Shown here in pieces: positions 1 to 9,546 of a DNA stretch of 64,000 nucleotides. This stretch comes from Nostoc sp. C052 (lineage in GTDB: Bacteria > Cyanobacteriota > Cyanobacteriia > Cyanobacteriales > Nostocaceae): contig NZ_CP040277.1 in NCBI RefSeq assembly GCF_013393905.1, positions 1 through 64,000 of the forward strand. Direction: 5' to 3'. The notes under the pieces were generated by a model. The model did not search any database and was not told where the DNA came from. It saw nothing but the letters and a program-made list of their open reading frames with translations. Both the position numbers and the translations under genes were made by a program. The stretch's first letter is position 1, and each line of letters opens with the position of its first letter.

Positions 1-1398
1 ATGCAGATTCGACTATTTCGTAAGACTCGCTGGCAATTGGCTACCTGGTATGCGGTAGTTATGGCTCTAATTCTGTCCTTATGCGGTTTTGTGGTTTACA
101 AGGTAATCATTGATGCTTATGTGGCTTCTATCAACCGGGAACTGGAATCGGTAGCAGGTACACTACATGATGTAATTGAACCAACTTTGAAACAACCTGG
201 TATTACAGAGCTAGTTTTCCAGCAGGTTTTACCAAATATTTGTTTAGCTGAGTCCAGTTGTCCTACCCAAAATATCCTGAGTCACAGTCAAAGCACCCAT
301 AATGAACACGGCATTTTTAGTACTGTATACAAAGAGAAGCAATATTACATCCGTTTTGTCGATGGTTCAGGACGGTTAATTGCAGTGGCAGGTTTCCAAC
401 CTGATGAATTGCCACCGATTGTGCAAACCCAAGTGTGGCAAACAGTTAAAGACTTGCAAGGTAATCGTTACAGTCAAAAGTCTCTACTGCTGCACACTCA
501 AGATAATCAAGATTGGGGCTATATTCAGGTAGGGCGCAATCTCAATGACCTTGATAGTCGTCTCGCTGCTTTGAAATTAATTTTGGCGGTGGGATTGCCA
601 ATTACGGTATTGTTAGTTGGCGGTTCTAGTTGGTGGCTGGCAGGGTTAGCAATGCGGTCAATTGACAGGTCGTATAAACAAATGCAACAGTTTACGTCTG
701 ATGCCTCTCATGAGTTGCGTACCCCTCTTGCAGCGATTAATGCAACGGTAGAAACTTTGTTTGATATGGATTATCTACCAGAGGAAGTGCAAGATATTTT
801 GACATCTATTCAACGTCAGAATCATCGACTAGCTGAACTAGTTCAGGATATGCTGTTACTGTCTCGATTGGAACAGCAAATGTTAGCGACAGAACAAATA
901 CATTGCTGTCTGAATATTTTGATTAATGACCTGATAGAAGAATTTTCAGCGTTAGCGGCTGCGGCTTCTTTGCAGCTAACATCTTTGGTGTTATGCCAAG
1001 AGCTTTTATACGTGATGGGAGATGAAGATCAACTGTTGCGTGTGCTTTCTAATCTAATTGCCAATGCTATTCAATACACCCCTGCTGGCGGTTATGTAAC
1101 TGTCATTCTCAAGCGCAGCAACACTGATGCAGTGATTGAAGTTCAAGATACAGGTATTGGTATTGCATCGCACGAGCAAAAGCGGATTTTTGACCGTTTT
1201 TATCGAGTGAATAGCGATCGCTCGCGTCGTACTGGTGGATCTGGATTGGGATTAGCGATCGCTCAAGCAATTGTTCAGGCTCATGGAGGTAGTATACAGT
1301 TGCAAAGCCAAGTTGGTAAAGGTAGCACTTTCATCGTTCACTTACCCTTGACAGAAGAACGTCAGCAACTGACCTGTTTATCAACAGATGAGAATTGA
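1..1398 (+). CDS. Two-component sensor histidine kinase, CopS/RppB-like
   Basis: Membrane sensor kinase of 465 residues that would phosphorylate an OmpR-type response regulator. There are two membrane segments (about residues 15-37 and 192-215) around a periplasmic domain of about 150 residues, which contains a Cys pair (CLAESSC, 81-87) and several His. The phosphoacceptor motif SHELRTPL has its His at residue 237, followed by an N box (LIANAIQY), DTGIGI and GGSGLGLAIA ATP-binding motifs. The ATG is the first base of the window and gives a family-like N terminus, so the protein seems complete. The regulator gene would lie just outside the window. Copper sensing is inferred from the CopM-, CusA- and oxidase-like neighbours and the shared direct repeats, not from the kinase alone. 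Confidence 0.9.
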   Translation: MQIRLFRKTRWQLATWYAVVMALILSLCGFVVYKVIIDAYVASINRELESVAGTLHDVIEPTLKQPGITELVFQQVLPNICLAESSCPTQNILSHSQSTHNEHGIFSTVYKEKQYYIRFVDGSGRLIAVAGFQPDELPPIVQTQVWQTVKDLQGNRYSQKSLLLHTQDNQDWGYIQVGRNLNDLDSRLAALKLILAVGLPITVLLVGGSSWWLAGLAMRSIDRSYKQMQQFTSDASHELRTPLAAINATVETLFDMDYLPEEVQDILTSIQRQNHRLAELVQDMLLLSRLEQQMLATEQIHCCLNILINDLIEEFSALAAAASLQLTSLVLCQELLYVMGDEDQLLRVLSNLIANAIQYTPAGGYVTVILKRSNTDAVIEVQDTGIGIASHEQKRIFDRFYRVNSDRSRRTGGSGLGLAIAQAIVQAHGGSIQLQSQVGKGSTFIVHLPLTEERQQLTCLSTDEN

Positions 1399-1497
1399 AT
1401 ACCCTCCTAAAGGATATAAATAAAATTACTAAAAAAGTTAAGTTTGACAACTTGTCTTTTGACGTAGGCTGTGGCTTGTGTAAAAGTTGCAAATAAA

Positions 1498-1650
1498 ATG
1501 TTATATCTATCAAGTATCAATAAAAATGCAGGTTACACGCTGTTTTTCGCCTTATTTGTGACTCCTGCTACTGCTCATAATATTCAAGTATCAAAAGATG
1601 TGGCAGGCACTCGCCATACCAATGCCGACAATGGCAGTAAAGTAAAATAA
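1498..1650 (+). pseudogene. Short secreted-protein ORF, probable 5' remnant
   Basis: A 50-codon reading frame that starts ATG TTA TAT. It encodes a signal-peptide-like hydrophobic stretch (LFFALFVTPATA) followed by HNIQVSKDVAGT and then a short low-similarity tail. From memory, this resembles the start of cyanobacterial secreted proteins that continue well beyond this point, which suggests that the 3' part has been lost. No clear ribosome-binding site is visible. It lies just downstream of the kinase on the same strand. It could instead be a genuine small exported peptide. Confidence 0.4.
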
Positions 1651-1661
1651 ACTGCTCTTTT

Positions 1662-2003
1662 CTATGCTCTGGGTGCATACATAATAATTAATACACTCAG
1701 TAGCGCCAAACAGACTCCTAGCATATCGTAGCGATCTGGAGCTACCCCATCTATCTTCCAACCCCAAAGCATTGCCATCACAATAAATACGCCTCCATAG
1801 GCAGCATACACTCTACCAAAGTTAGCAGGCTGGAGAGTAGCAAGCATACCGTATAAAGCTAACCCAACACCTCCTGCAATTCCCCACCAGAAAGGCTTTC
1901 CATCCTTTAAGCATTGCCAGACAAGATAGCCACCGCCTATCTCAAACAAGCCAGCCTATATGAAGTTAAGTAAGGACTTTAGTATTCTTTCACTTAAGAA
2001 CAT
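1662..2003 (-). pseudogene. ynfA: YnfA/UPF0060 family membrane protein with N-terminal amber codon
   Basis: Small four-helix inner-membrane protein of the YnfA (UPF0060) family. The body matches the family very well (EIGGGYLVW, FGRVYAAYGG, DGVAPDRYD, C-terminal IMYAPR). An in-frame ATG at 2003 would give the missing first helix (MFLSERILKSLLNFI), but it is followed by TAG at 1956-1958 where a Leu codon is expected before AGLFEIGGG. An open frame can begin only from TTG at 1949, which would lack helix 1. Either the gene is dead through a single nonsense change, or a truncated protein is made. It points towards the kinase gene on the opposite strand. Confidence 0.75.
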
Positions 2004-2187
2004 CCTAGCTATTATAAAGATTCTTTACGAACTTCAAATCTTATCTTATTAGATTGTGTTCTAATAAAAGTATAAAAAACAACTATTATTGGTAGTAAGA
2101 CAGTATTTTTACTTATAAAATCTTGAGAAGATTAATATTCATGCCAGATTTTCTCAAATAATGAGAAGAATATGAAAAAATGAATTA

Positions 2188-2204
2188 TGAAAATAATATG
2201 AAAA
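2188..2204 (+). promoter_or_regulatory. Variant direct repeat upstream of mntH
   Basis: TGAAAA occurs at 2188-2193 and again at 2199-2204, an 11-bp period, with further TGAAAA and TGAATT copies at 2173 and 2181. Spacing matches the TGAAAT-N5-TGAAAT elements elsewhere in the island, but the hexamer differs by one base and lies only about 20 bases before the mntH start, so a shared regulator is only possible. Confidence 0.3.
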
Positions 2205-2222
2205 TATCAAACGGCAAAGTAA

Positions 2223-3530
2223 ATGACTCCCCCAGAAAACAGACCTAGCTTACCAGAGGTTCACCGCAGTATAAAAGTCCCTAACAGCAACAGCTTTTGG
2301 CGCAAGATGCTGGCTTATGCAGGGCCAGGGTATTTGGTTTCAGTTGGATACATAGACCCTGGAAACTGGGCAACAGATATCGCTGGTGGGTCAAAGTTTG
2401 GTTATACTCTGTTAACAGTGATCCTGCTGTCGAACCTGATGGCAATATTGCTGCAATCTTTGTGTGTACGTTTGGGAGTTGCTACGGGGCGAGATTTAGC
2501 GCAGGCTTGTCGAGACTATTTCGGACGAAGGGTAAGCTTTTGTTTGTGGATACTGTGTGAGATTGCGATCGCCGCTTGTGACTTAGCAGAACTACTGGGA
2601 AGTGCGATCGCCCTGCAACTTTTATTCGGTATTCCCTTGGTATGGGGTGTGTGCATCACTGCGCTGGATGTCTTGGTATTGCTATTCCTGCAAAGTAAAG
2701 GCTTTCGCTATACAGAAGCCCTGGTAATAATGTTGGTAACAACTGTAGGCTTTTGTTTCACAGCAGAAATTCTGTTCTCTCGACCTGATATGGGGGGGAT
2801 AATGTTTGGATATCTGCCCAAAGCAGAGATTTTAAGTAACCCAGAAATGCTCTACATTGCTATTGGCATTTTAGGGGCAACAGTGATGCCTCACAACTTA
2901 TATTTACACTCATCTATTGTGCAAACCCGTGATTGGCAACCTACTACTGAAAAAAGATGGGAAGCAATTAAGTTTGGCACAATTGATTCAACTTTTGCTC
3001 TATCTTTGGCACTGTTTATCAACTCAGCGATTTTAATTGTGTCTGCCGCCACATTTCATTTTTCTGGTAATCAGAATGTAGCAGAAATCCAATCAGCTTA
3101 CAAATTACTTTCACCATTGTTAGGTGTTAGTGCTGCTAGTGCCATCTTTGGGATTGCCTTACTTGCTTCCGGTCAAAGTTCAACACTGACTGCAACTCTG
3201 GCTGGGCAGATTGTCATGGAAGGCTTTTTAAAATTTCGCCTTCCATCCTGGTTACGGCGTTTAGTTACCCGTCTGCTTGCCATCATTCCAGCGTTGATTA
3301 CAATTATTATCTTTGGGGAAAATAGCACAAGCCGCCTCATAGTTCTAAGTCAAGTTATCCTCAGTTTGCAGTTACCGTTTGCAGTGATTCCCTTGGTAAT
3401 GTTTACAAGTAACCGTCGCTTAATGGGTGAGTTTGTAAATCCCTTATGGCTCAAATCTTTATCCTGGGGAGTTGCTATTGTCATCGTTGGGCTAAATGTT
3501 TGGTTGCTATTACAAAGTATTTTGGGTTAG
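2223..3530 (+). CDS. mntH: Nramp-family divalent metal transporter, MntH-like
   Basis: Proton-coupled Mn2+/Fe2+ importer of 435 residues in the inner membrane, with about eleven predicted helices. It has the two Nramp signature motifs, DPGNWATD in helix 1 (about residues 46-53) and MPHNLYLHS in helix 6, which supply the metal-ligating Asp/Asn and Met residues. The start ATG ACT CCC follows an AT-rich leader. It stands alone between the ynfA remnant and a TPR protein gene. Presence of an importer beside efflux genes suggests manganese or iron supply during copper stress, which is inference. Confidence 0.93.
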   Translation: MTPPENRPSLPEVHRSIKVPNSNSFWRKMLAYAGPGYLVSVGYIDPGNWATDIAGGSKFGYTLLTVILLSNLMAILLQSLCVRLGVATGRDLAQACRDYFGRRVSFCLWILCEIAIAACDLAELLGSAIALQLLFGIPLVWGVCITALDVLVLLFLQSKGFRYTEALVIMLVTTVGFCFTAEILFSRPDMGGIMFGYLPKAEILSNPEMLYIAIGILGATVMPHNLYLHSSIVQTRDWQPTTEKRWEAIKFGTIDSTFALSLALFINSAILIVSAATFHFSGNQNVAEIQSAYKLLSPLLGVSAASAIFGIALLASGQSSTLTATLAGQIVMEGFLKFRLPSWLRRLVTRLLAIIPALITIIIFGENSTSRLIVLSQVILSLQLPFAVIPLVMFTSNRRLMGEFVNPLWLKSLSWGVAIVIVGLNVWLLLQSILG

Positions 3531-3618
3531 GCACTTGCCCTGAAAAAAGATACCAGCCCGAAGGCCCAGATCCACGACACACAACGAGCAATTAAGAACA
3601 CGGGTGGTATAGGAGTGA

Positions 3619-3664
3619 AAGCGGTCTCTCCTTAGCTGGCTGGGTTTGAAGCTTTAAACCGCTT
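3619..3664 (+). other. Hairpin-forming leader before TPR gene
   Basis: AAGCGGT at 3619-3625 can pair with ACCGCTT at 3658-3664, and a competing inner pairing GGTTT/AAACC (3643-3647 with 3656-3660) is also possible. The segment sits between the mntH stop and the TPR gene start. It may be a structured 5' leader; no known riboswitch was recognised. Confidence 0.25.
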
Positions 3665-3729
3665 AGGATGGATCTGAGAACAATCCCGTGCGTCTGTCTT
3701 TATATGTTTTACACGGAGAAAATCAAGCT

Positions 3730-4413
3730 ATGAACTACATTCAATCTTCTGTTGCCATCCTGGGAATAACAACTAGCGTACTGAGTGGAATACCTGTTGC
3801 TGTCCTAGCTGCACAGTCACCACCAACGCGCATCCAACAGATGAATTATCATCAATATTATAACCAGGGTGTGCAAAAGCTTGAGCAAGGCAACTTCAAC
3901 GGCGCGATAGAAGATTTTAGTCGGGTAGTACAGTTAAATCCCAAATACTACGAAGGTTTTTGCCTAAGAGGTTTGGCAAAGTCTCAATTAGGAGATTTTA
4001 AAGCAGCCGTTATTGACTTCGATCAAGCACTGCGATTAAATCCCAACCATACAGATGCTTACAACAGTCGGGGTACTGCTCATGCGGAACTAGGAAGCAT
4101 TCAAGCTGCGATTACCGACTTTAACCAGGTAATAAAAATTGATCCGAAGTCTGTAGATGCTTACTACAATCGGGGCTTTTTGAATTATAAACAGGGAAAT
4201 CACAAGCTGGCGATTGCAGATTTTAACTTAGCACTAAAAATCAATCCCAACTTAGCTGATGCTTACGGCAACCGAGGACTTGCTGAATATGCTTTAGGCG
4301 ATCGCAAAAGCGCTATTACCGATTTACAGCAAGCTGCAAGTCTGTTTCAACAAGAAGGAGATACCCAGAGGTATCAGCAAACACAAACTCTCCTTCAGCA
4401 GATTCAGCAGTAA
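3730..4413 (+). CDS. Secreted tetratricopeptide-repeat protein
   Basis: A protein of 227 residues from the chosen start. It has a signal peptide (hydrophobic core AILGITTSVLSG, likely cut after VLA) followed by tandem TPR units with the typical pattern YYNRGFLNYKQGNHKLAIADFN, each ending in a proline-containing turn such as INPN. There are about five TPRs up to a Gln-rich tail. I chose ATG at 3730 rather than the upstream GTG at 3688 because CGGAG precedes it at a plausible distance and the signal peptide begins there. TPR proteins scaffold protein-protein contacts; the partner here is unknown. Confidence 0.85.
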   Translation: MNYIQSSVAILGITTSVLSGIPVAVLAAQSPPTRIQQMNYHQYYNQGVQKLEQGNFNGAIEDFSRVVQLNPKYYEGFCLRGLAKSQLGDFKAAVIDFDQALRLNPNHTDAYNSRGTAHAELGSIQAAITDFNQVIKIDPKSVDAYYNRGFLNYKQGNHKLAIADFNLALKINPNLADAYGNRGLAEYALGDRKSAITDLQQAASLFQQEGDTQRYQQTQTLLQQIQQ

Positions 4414-4440
4414 GCAATATTGTGATTTTACCCCCTGCAT

Positions 4441-4760
4441 GACCAAATTTTGAACCATAACGTGGTTCTTGTCAGATTTTGGTGATCATTGAAAGTTACG
4501 CACTTTAAGGCAGATGGCAGAAGGCAGACGGCAGAAGGTTTTAAAACATTTTGTTATCTGGGCGTGGGACTTGTGACCTTTTGGGGCGATCGCTGACGGC
4601 TTTCAAGTGATGCAGATATTTTATAATCCAAGCAGAGCTTCAATTGTGGAAATTTTTCCTTTCTTCTTCCTTCTGCCCTCTGCCGTCTGCCTTCTGCCTT
4701 GTCTCAACCAAGATCACCAAAAGTTGCCAAGAACCAAAATATGGTTCAAATCACAAATAT
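4441..4760. mobile_element. Fold-back/MITE-like non-coding element
   Basis: A gene-free segment with nested inverted repeats. The outer arms at 4448-4487 and 4712-4751 share TTTGAACCAT, GGTTCTTG and TTTTGGTGATC in opposite orientation. The inner arms at 4507-4538 and 4669-4700 are 32-bp near-perfect inverted copies built from short GGCAGAAGG-type units. The centre has no reading frame of note. This layout fits a miniature inverted-repeat element or a dispersed cyanobacterial repeat. Confidence 0.6.
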
Positions 4761-4910
4761 TCAGGCTCGAAATTAGGTAAAAATCATTTTTAATCAGCTT
4801 ATTTTCAGGGTGGGCGAGGAAGGCTTACCCTGAAATTTAGGCTAACTTAATGAATGACTATCAATATAAGCCATAACTGCCCTGCAAGCGATGTCTAAAT
4901 ACTCGGATTA

Positions 4911-5396
4911 CTAATTAAAACTAAACCTACCGTTGACTTTTTCACCACCAACATCCGCAGTAACTTTTACTTGATATTGACCCGCCGTAACTCCCTCCAG
5001 CTTAGTAGCGTAGTGTTTACCATCAGCATCATATGTTAGGGGAACTGTTTTTTGCTTTCCATCTGGTGACTGAATATCAGCAGTAACTTTCGCATTTGGA
5101 ACTGCTTCGTGTTTCTCACCTGTTTGCAAATATAAATCTAAGTGAGTCGTACTACCTTCTTTCTCAGGCACTAACTCTAAGTGATATTTTCCTACTTCAA
5201 CAACTTGAGCATTTTTACCATGCGAATCGCCATGAGCAGATGTTTCAGTTTTGGCGGCTGGTTCGGTTTTATTAGTATTTTCTGTAGAAGGACTAGAAGG
5301 ATTACTACTGGACTCAGAAGCTTGATTACCACAAGCTCCCAAAAAAAGTAATCCTACACTGGCGAAAACAACAAAGCCTAATTTGAATGATTGCAT
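4911..5396 (-). CDS. YtkA-like copper-island lipoprotein
   Basis: An exported lipoprotein of 161 residues. The signal peptide ends in a lipobox (FLGAC, with Cys to be lipidated), followed by a Ser/Thr/Glu linker with a short His-containing stretch (SAHGDSHGK). The C-terminal domain of about 90 residues has a beta-sandwich-like pattern and resembles YtkA/FixH-type domains. I chose the ATG at 5396 because GAGGAG lies just upstream; the ATG at 5411 overlaps that ribosome-binding site. It follows the first RND pump on the same strand with a 110-base gap and may be co-transcribed. A metal-binding or envelope role is inferred from context. Confidence 0.75.
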   Translation of the reverse strand: MQSFKLGFVVFASVGLLFLGACGNQASESSSNPSSPSTENTNKTEPAAKTETSAHGDSHGKNAQVVEVGKYHLELVPEKEGSTTHLDLYLQTGEKHEAVPNAKVTADIQSPDGKQKTVPLTYDADGKHYATKLEGVTAGQYQVKVTADVGGEKVNGRFSFN

Positions 5397-5506
5397 TGAT
5401 TTACTCCTCATTGATTATTAGAAAAATTTCGCTCAATCCCATACGTAGCGTATGAATATCTCTACATTCCCAGGTGGACATCTGGGAAGAATTAATAAAT
5501 TAAGTG

Positions 5507-8500
5507 TCATACAACTGAACCTTGAGTAACATCGATTTCTTGTATTTGTGTAGTCTTTTTGGGAACCAAAAATTTCCCAAATAGCGAATATAAAGCCGGC
5601 AAAACTAAGAGTGTTAAAGCAGTGGAAGTAACCAAGCCACCTAACACTACCACAGCCAAAGGTTGTAAAATTTCCTTACCTGCACCAGAACCAATTACTA
5701 GGGGAACCATACCTAGCGCTGACGAAAGTGCTGTAAGGAGAATCGCAACTAATCGTTCCATCGAACCATCAACAATCACTTGTTTGAGTGGTATTCCCTC
5801 AGCGAGGCGATTGTTATAGTTATCTACTAACAGCAATCCGTTGCGAGTAGCTACACCAAATAAAGTAATGAAACCAACCATTGAAGCGACGGATATGATC
5901 CCACCACCTATAGCAACAGAAATTACACCGCCAATTAACGCTAGTGGCAAGTTAATCATAATCATTGCCGTGGCAGGAATAGACTTGACGGCAAAGTAAA
6001 TCAGCACAGAAATTGCTGCTAGGGCAACCGCACCTGCAATTATCAATGTCTGCGTTGCTTGTTCTTGTGCCTGAAACTGACCGCCAAATTGGACATAGTA
6101 GCCTCCAGGAAGTTGAATTTGTTTGACGCGATCGCGTACATCTTTAATTACAGAACCCAAATCCTTGCCAGAAACGTTGGCAGAAACCACAATCAGCCGG
6201 GAAACATTTTCACGATTAATGGTACTTGGCCCCGTGCCATAATCAACTTTGGCAACCTGGGATAAGGGAATTTTCTGCCCGTTGGGTGTATCTACCAATA
6301 AGTTACCAATCACGTCCAAATTGTTACGCGAGCTATCTTGCAACCACACAACGAGATTAAACGTTTGTTGCTTCTCCAACACTTGAGAAACTACTTTTCC
6401 ATTCAATGCAGTCTCTATCGTTTCTGCCAGTTCCCCCACAGTTAACCCATAACGAGCAGCTGCATCGCGGTCAAATTGAATTTGAATTTGTTTAACTGGG
6501 ACTTGGGGTTCTAGTTGCAAATCCACAATGCCGGGAATACCACTCATGGCGGATTGTACCTGTTTACCAATGGTGCGGAGTTGTTCGAGTTCGGGGCCGT
6601 AAACTTTAACTGCGATCGCACTTCTTACCCCAGAAAGAATATCATCGATTCGGTGGGAGATAAATCCACCAATGTTGGTTGCGACACCAGGAAGTTTTTC
6701 AAACTCTTTGCGGAGTACTTCAACAGTCTTCTCCCGATTTTTCGCTCCTTCTTCGCTAATCTGCACATCTAACTCGCCAAAGTTGACCCCTGCCACTTCT
6801 GGATCTCCTTGAGCAAACCCAGATCGTAAGGCAATGGCATCGAAGCGGCGATCGTTTTTCAGGGCATCCATCACTGCCAAAGCTGCTTGGTTAGTCGCAT
6901 TCAGGGATTCCCCAGGTAGAAGAACTATTGAATTGACCAAAGAGCGGTCTTGAAACTCTGGCAGGAAGACTTTGCCTAATCCAGGCAGAATAATTATAGA
7001 AGCTACAAAGCCCGCAAGTGCCACCCCTAAAATCACCTTGGGGTAACGAATCGAGAACTTCAACGCTGGACGATAAAATTGATGTGTTTTGCGCTCTAGC
7101 CAAGTTTCCGCACTCGGTAAACGACGATTTGCTAATAATAAAGCACATAGCGCTGGAGTTAGGGTTAATGCAACTAAGGTAGAAGCGAGAATTGATAGCA
7201 AATACGCCATTCCCATCGGTGTAAAAATGCGACCTTCCACCCCAGACAGAACGAAAATCGGTGCAAATACTACTGCGATAATGACAGTGGAGAATAAAAC
7301 ACTAACACGTACCTCTACTGAACCGTCAAACACTACTTGTAAAGGATTTTTCGGGTTGCCAGCTATTTGGTTTTCCCTCAATCGGCGGTAGACATTTTCC
7401 ATATCAACGATCGCATCATCTACCACTGAACCAATTGCAACTACTAGTCCACCCAAGGTCATTGTATTAATGCCCTGTCCAGTCAAACTCAGAATAATCA
7501 TGCCTAACAGTAACGACAGAGGCAGCGCACTGAGGCTAATAATTACTGTGCGCCAGTTCATCAAAAAGATAATTAGGATGACTGAAACAATAATGATGCC
7601 ATCCCGCAGGGCTTCCTCAACGTTTTTGACCGAAGCTTCAATGAATAAATCTTGATCAAAGGTTTTAGTAAACTTAACATCTTGCGGTAGCCCTGGTTTA
7701 ATCTCCTCCATTGCTGCCTCCACAGCTTTGACTACGGTCGGTGTATCTGCGGCTGGCTGCTTAGAAACAGTTAAAATTACTGCTCGTTTCCCTTGGAATA
7801 GTCCATCTCCTCGTCTTAGTCCCGGGCCAATTTTGACATCTGCCACTTGTTCCAGTAATACGGGTGTTCCTTTCGCAGCTTTGATAACCGAACGCTTGAG
7901 TTGATTAATTGACTCTATTCGCCCAATTCCCCGAATTAGTGTTTCTTGGTCAGGAGTAATCAAAAATCCTCCCGGCACATTGACGTTAGCATTCTGCACT
8001 GCTTGGGTGACTTCTGGGAGGGAGACATTATAGGCTTTGAGCTTGTCAGGGTCAACCAAAACTTGATACTGCCGCTCATCGCCTCCGTAGAGAAATACGT
8101 TGCTTACCCCTGGTACAGCCAGCAAGCGATTTTTCACATCCCAGTTGACAATACGCCATACCTCCATCATGTCGGTGCTTTGGGAGGAAAAAGCGTATTT
8201 GACGGCCCATCCCAAGGGCGAGTTAACAGGTAGAATTTCCGGTTGCTCTACCCCTTGTGGTAGTTTCACCCCTTGTAATCGCTCTGTTACTAGTTGACGA
8301 GCGCGGTAAATATCAGTATCCCAGCTAAAGACAGTTTTTATAGCAGAAATTCCAATAGCAGATGAAGACCGAAGAGATTCCAGTCCTGGTGTGCCATTAA
8401 TCGCGCTCTCAATTGGGCGAGTCACCAAAGACTCGATTTCTTCTGGTGCTAAACCAGAAGCTTGAACTTGAATTTCTACTTGGGGCGGAGCAAAGGCAGG

Positions 8501-8617
8501 AAATACGTCGAGCGGCATTTGCGTTATCACGCGCAATCCCCACAGACTAATTAATATGGAGGCAATAACGATTAGCCACCTTTGCGCGATCGACCATTTG
8601 ACAATGGAATTGAGCAT
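5507..8617 (-). CDS. CusA/CzcA-type heavy-metal RND efflux pump (copy 1)
   Basis: Proton-driven inner-membrane transporter of 1036 residues, the usual length for heavy-metal RND proteins. It begins with a first helix and the PLDVFPAFAPPQVEIQ motif typical of the family, and carries VVDDAIVDMENV in helix 4, where acidic residues relay protons. Two sets of helices flank large periplasmic porter loops. The partner membrane-fusion protein is not adjacent; a paralogous pump with its own fusion protein lies 2 kb away. A direct-repeat site lies about 105-120 bases upstream. Copper or silver is the likely substrate from context; sequence alone does not fix the ion. Confidence 0.93.
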   Translation of the reverse strand: MLNSIVKWSIAQRWLIVIASILISLWGLRVITQMPLDVFPAFAPPQVEIQVQASGLAPEEIESLVTRPIESAINGTPGLESLRSSSAIGISAIKTVFSWDTDIYRARQLVTERLQGVKLPQGVEQPEILPVNSPLGWAVKYAFSSQSTDMMEVWRIVNWDVKNRLLAVPGVSNVFLYGGDERQYQVLVDPDKLKAYNVSLPEVTQAVQNANVNVPGGFLITPDQETLIRGIGRIESINQLKRSVIKAAKGTPVLLEQVADVKIGPGLRRGDGLFQGKRAVILTVSKQPAADTPTVVKAVEAAMEEIKPGLPQDVKFTKTFDQDLFIEASVKNVEEALRDGIIIVSVILIIFLMNWRTVIISLSALPLSLLLGMIILSLTGQGINTMTLGGLVVAIGSVVDDAIVDMENVYRRLRENQIAGNPKNPLQVVFDGSVEVRVSVLFSTVIIAVVFAPIFVLSGVEGRIFTPMGMAYLLSILASTLVALTLTPALCALLLANRRLPSAETWLERKTHQFYRPALKFSIRYPKVILGVALAGFVASIIILPGLGKVFLPEFQDRSLVNSIVLLPGESLNATNQAALAVMDALKNDRRFDAIALRSGFAQGDPEVAGVNFGELDVQISEEGAKNREKTVEVLRKEFEKLPGVATNIGGFISHRIDDILSGVRSAIAVKVYGPELEQLRTIGKQVQSAMSGIPGIVDLQLEPQVPVKQIQIQFDRDAAARYGLTVGELAETIETALNGKVVSQVLEKQQTFNLVVWLQDSSRNNLDVIGNLLVDTPNGQKIPLSQVAKVDYGTGPSTINRENVSRLIVVSANVSGKDLGSVIKDVRDRVKQIQLPGGYYVQFGGQFQAQEQATQTLIIAGAVALAAISVLIYFAVKSIPATAMIMINLPLALIGGVISVAIGGGIISVASMVGFITLFGVATRNGLLLVDNYNNRLAEGIPLKQVIVDGSMERLVAILLTALSSALGMVPLVIGSGAGKEILQPLAVVVLGGLVTSTALTLLVLPALYSLFGKFLVPKKTTQIQEIDVTQGSVV

Positions 8618-8722
8618 TTTTGAGACAACTCAAGGGTTTTTTGCTTGACGATACAGTGAATCCATCTGGGATAATCTGTAGTTTTGACAGTTTGGCACTG
8701 TATCTAATGTCTCAAATGAAGA

Positions 8723-8739
8723 TGAAATCAGGATGAAAT
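8723..8739. promoter_or_regulatory. CopR-box-like direct repeat
   Basis: TGAAAT at 8723-8728 and 8734-8739 (ATGAAATCAGGATGAAAT in full). It lies between the divergent RND copy 1 and the plus-strand gene at 8875. The same 11-bp-period repeat recurs upstream of five other units in the island. Confidence 0.65.
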
Positions 8740-8874
8740 TAGGGTTGAATATTTGTGATAAGCTAAAAATTCGGTAGATGTTACCGTGAGTAAATGTATC
8801 ACCCTTGGTAGAAAATGCTTTTACTCCCTATGAGCAAACCTTTTTTGGATTAAGTTGAGCAATAGAGGTAAGTG

Positions 8875-9520
8875 ATGGCAAAAGGAAAACGTAGGGGTGG
8901 AAAAGGTTTTGGTAAACCACCTAAGTCACCACATCTCGATAGCTCATTAAATTTTGAAGAATTAGTTAACGGGAATCAAATTTTAGTAGCGAACGTAATC
9001 ACCAACGAAATTAAAGGGCTTGGAGATGCCTTTACATTTATAAAATATAACGAGTTGACTGACAAATTATCAGATTTTAGGTCAGCTATTGCTACCGCAT
9101 TTGACTCCTCATTGATTAGACTGGCGAAGCGGCGACGAATTGAAGAAGGTAAGGGTTTACTAACTCTGACTCCAAAACGTTATCGTCAAGAATGGGGGCT
9201 TAGTGATAGTTCTGACGGTGAAATAGTTTTTAATTGGTGGACTTTAGCAGAGTTGAAAGTTGCTCAAGAACGGAGCTACATATTTGGTGGAACCCGAATT
9301 CTTGCCAGATTAACAGAATCTCTAATTATGCATTCTCAAGAAAGGTTTCCGATTATCTACCACGCTGTTCCATGTACAAGTGGAAATGACCAGGTAAATT
9401 ATATGCATCTCATTGTTTACTGTTCCACTCAGTTCCAACGAAGCAGCAGAATTTCTTAGTATCAATATAATTGAACGTGAAACTACACCTTTAACAGAAC
9501 TTTTACCTCCTAGTTCCTAA
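8875..9520 (+). pseudogene. Conserved-looking hypothetical gene with 3' frameshift
   Basis: ATG at 8875 (GAGGT upstream) opens a Lys/Gly-rich N terminus (KGKRRGGKGFGK) and a soluble alpha/beta protein of about 190 residues that stops at 9459. Immediately after residue VY (about 9420), the +1 frame continues with VPLSSNEAAEFLSINIIERE and ends in LLPPSS at 9520. That frame looks like the authentic C terminus, so one base seems to have been gained or two lost near 9421. I do not recognise the family. It is divergent from RND copy 1 and adjacent to another unknown gene. Confidence 0.6.
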
Positions 9521-9546
9521 AAAGTCACTTAAAAACAAACAATACT

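Noticed and set aside
3531..3729. Possible manganese riboswitch or group II intron start before the TPR gene
   Set aside because: A hairpin exists and GTGCG occurs, but the conserved riboswitch core and intron domain V were not found.
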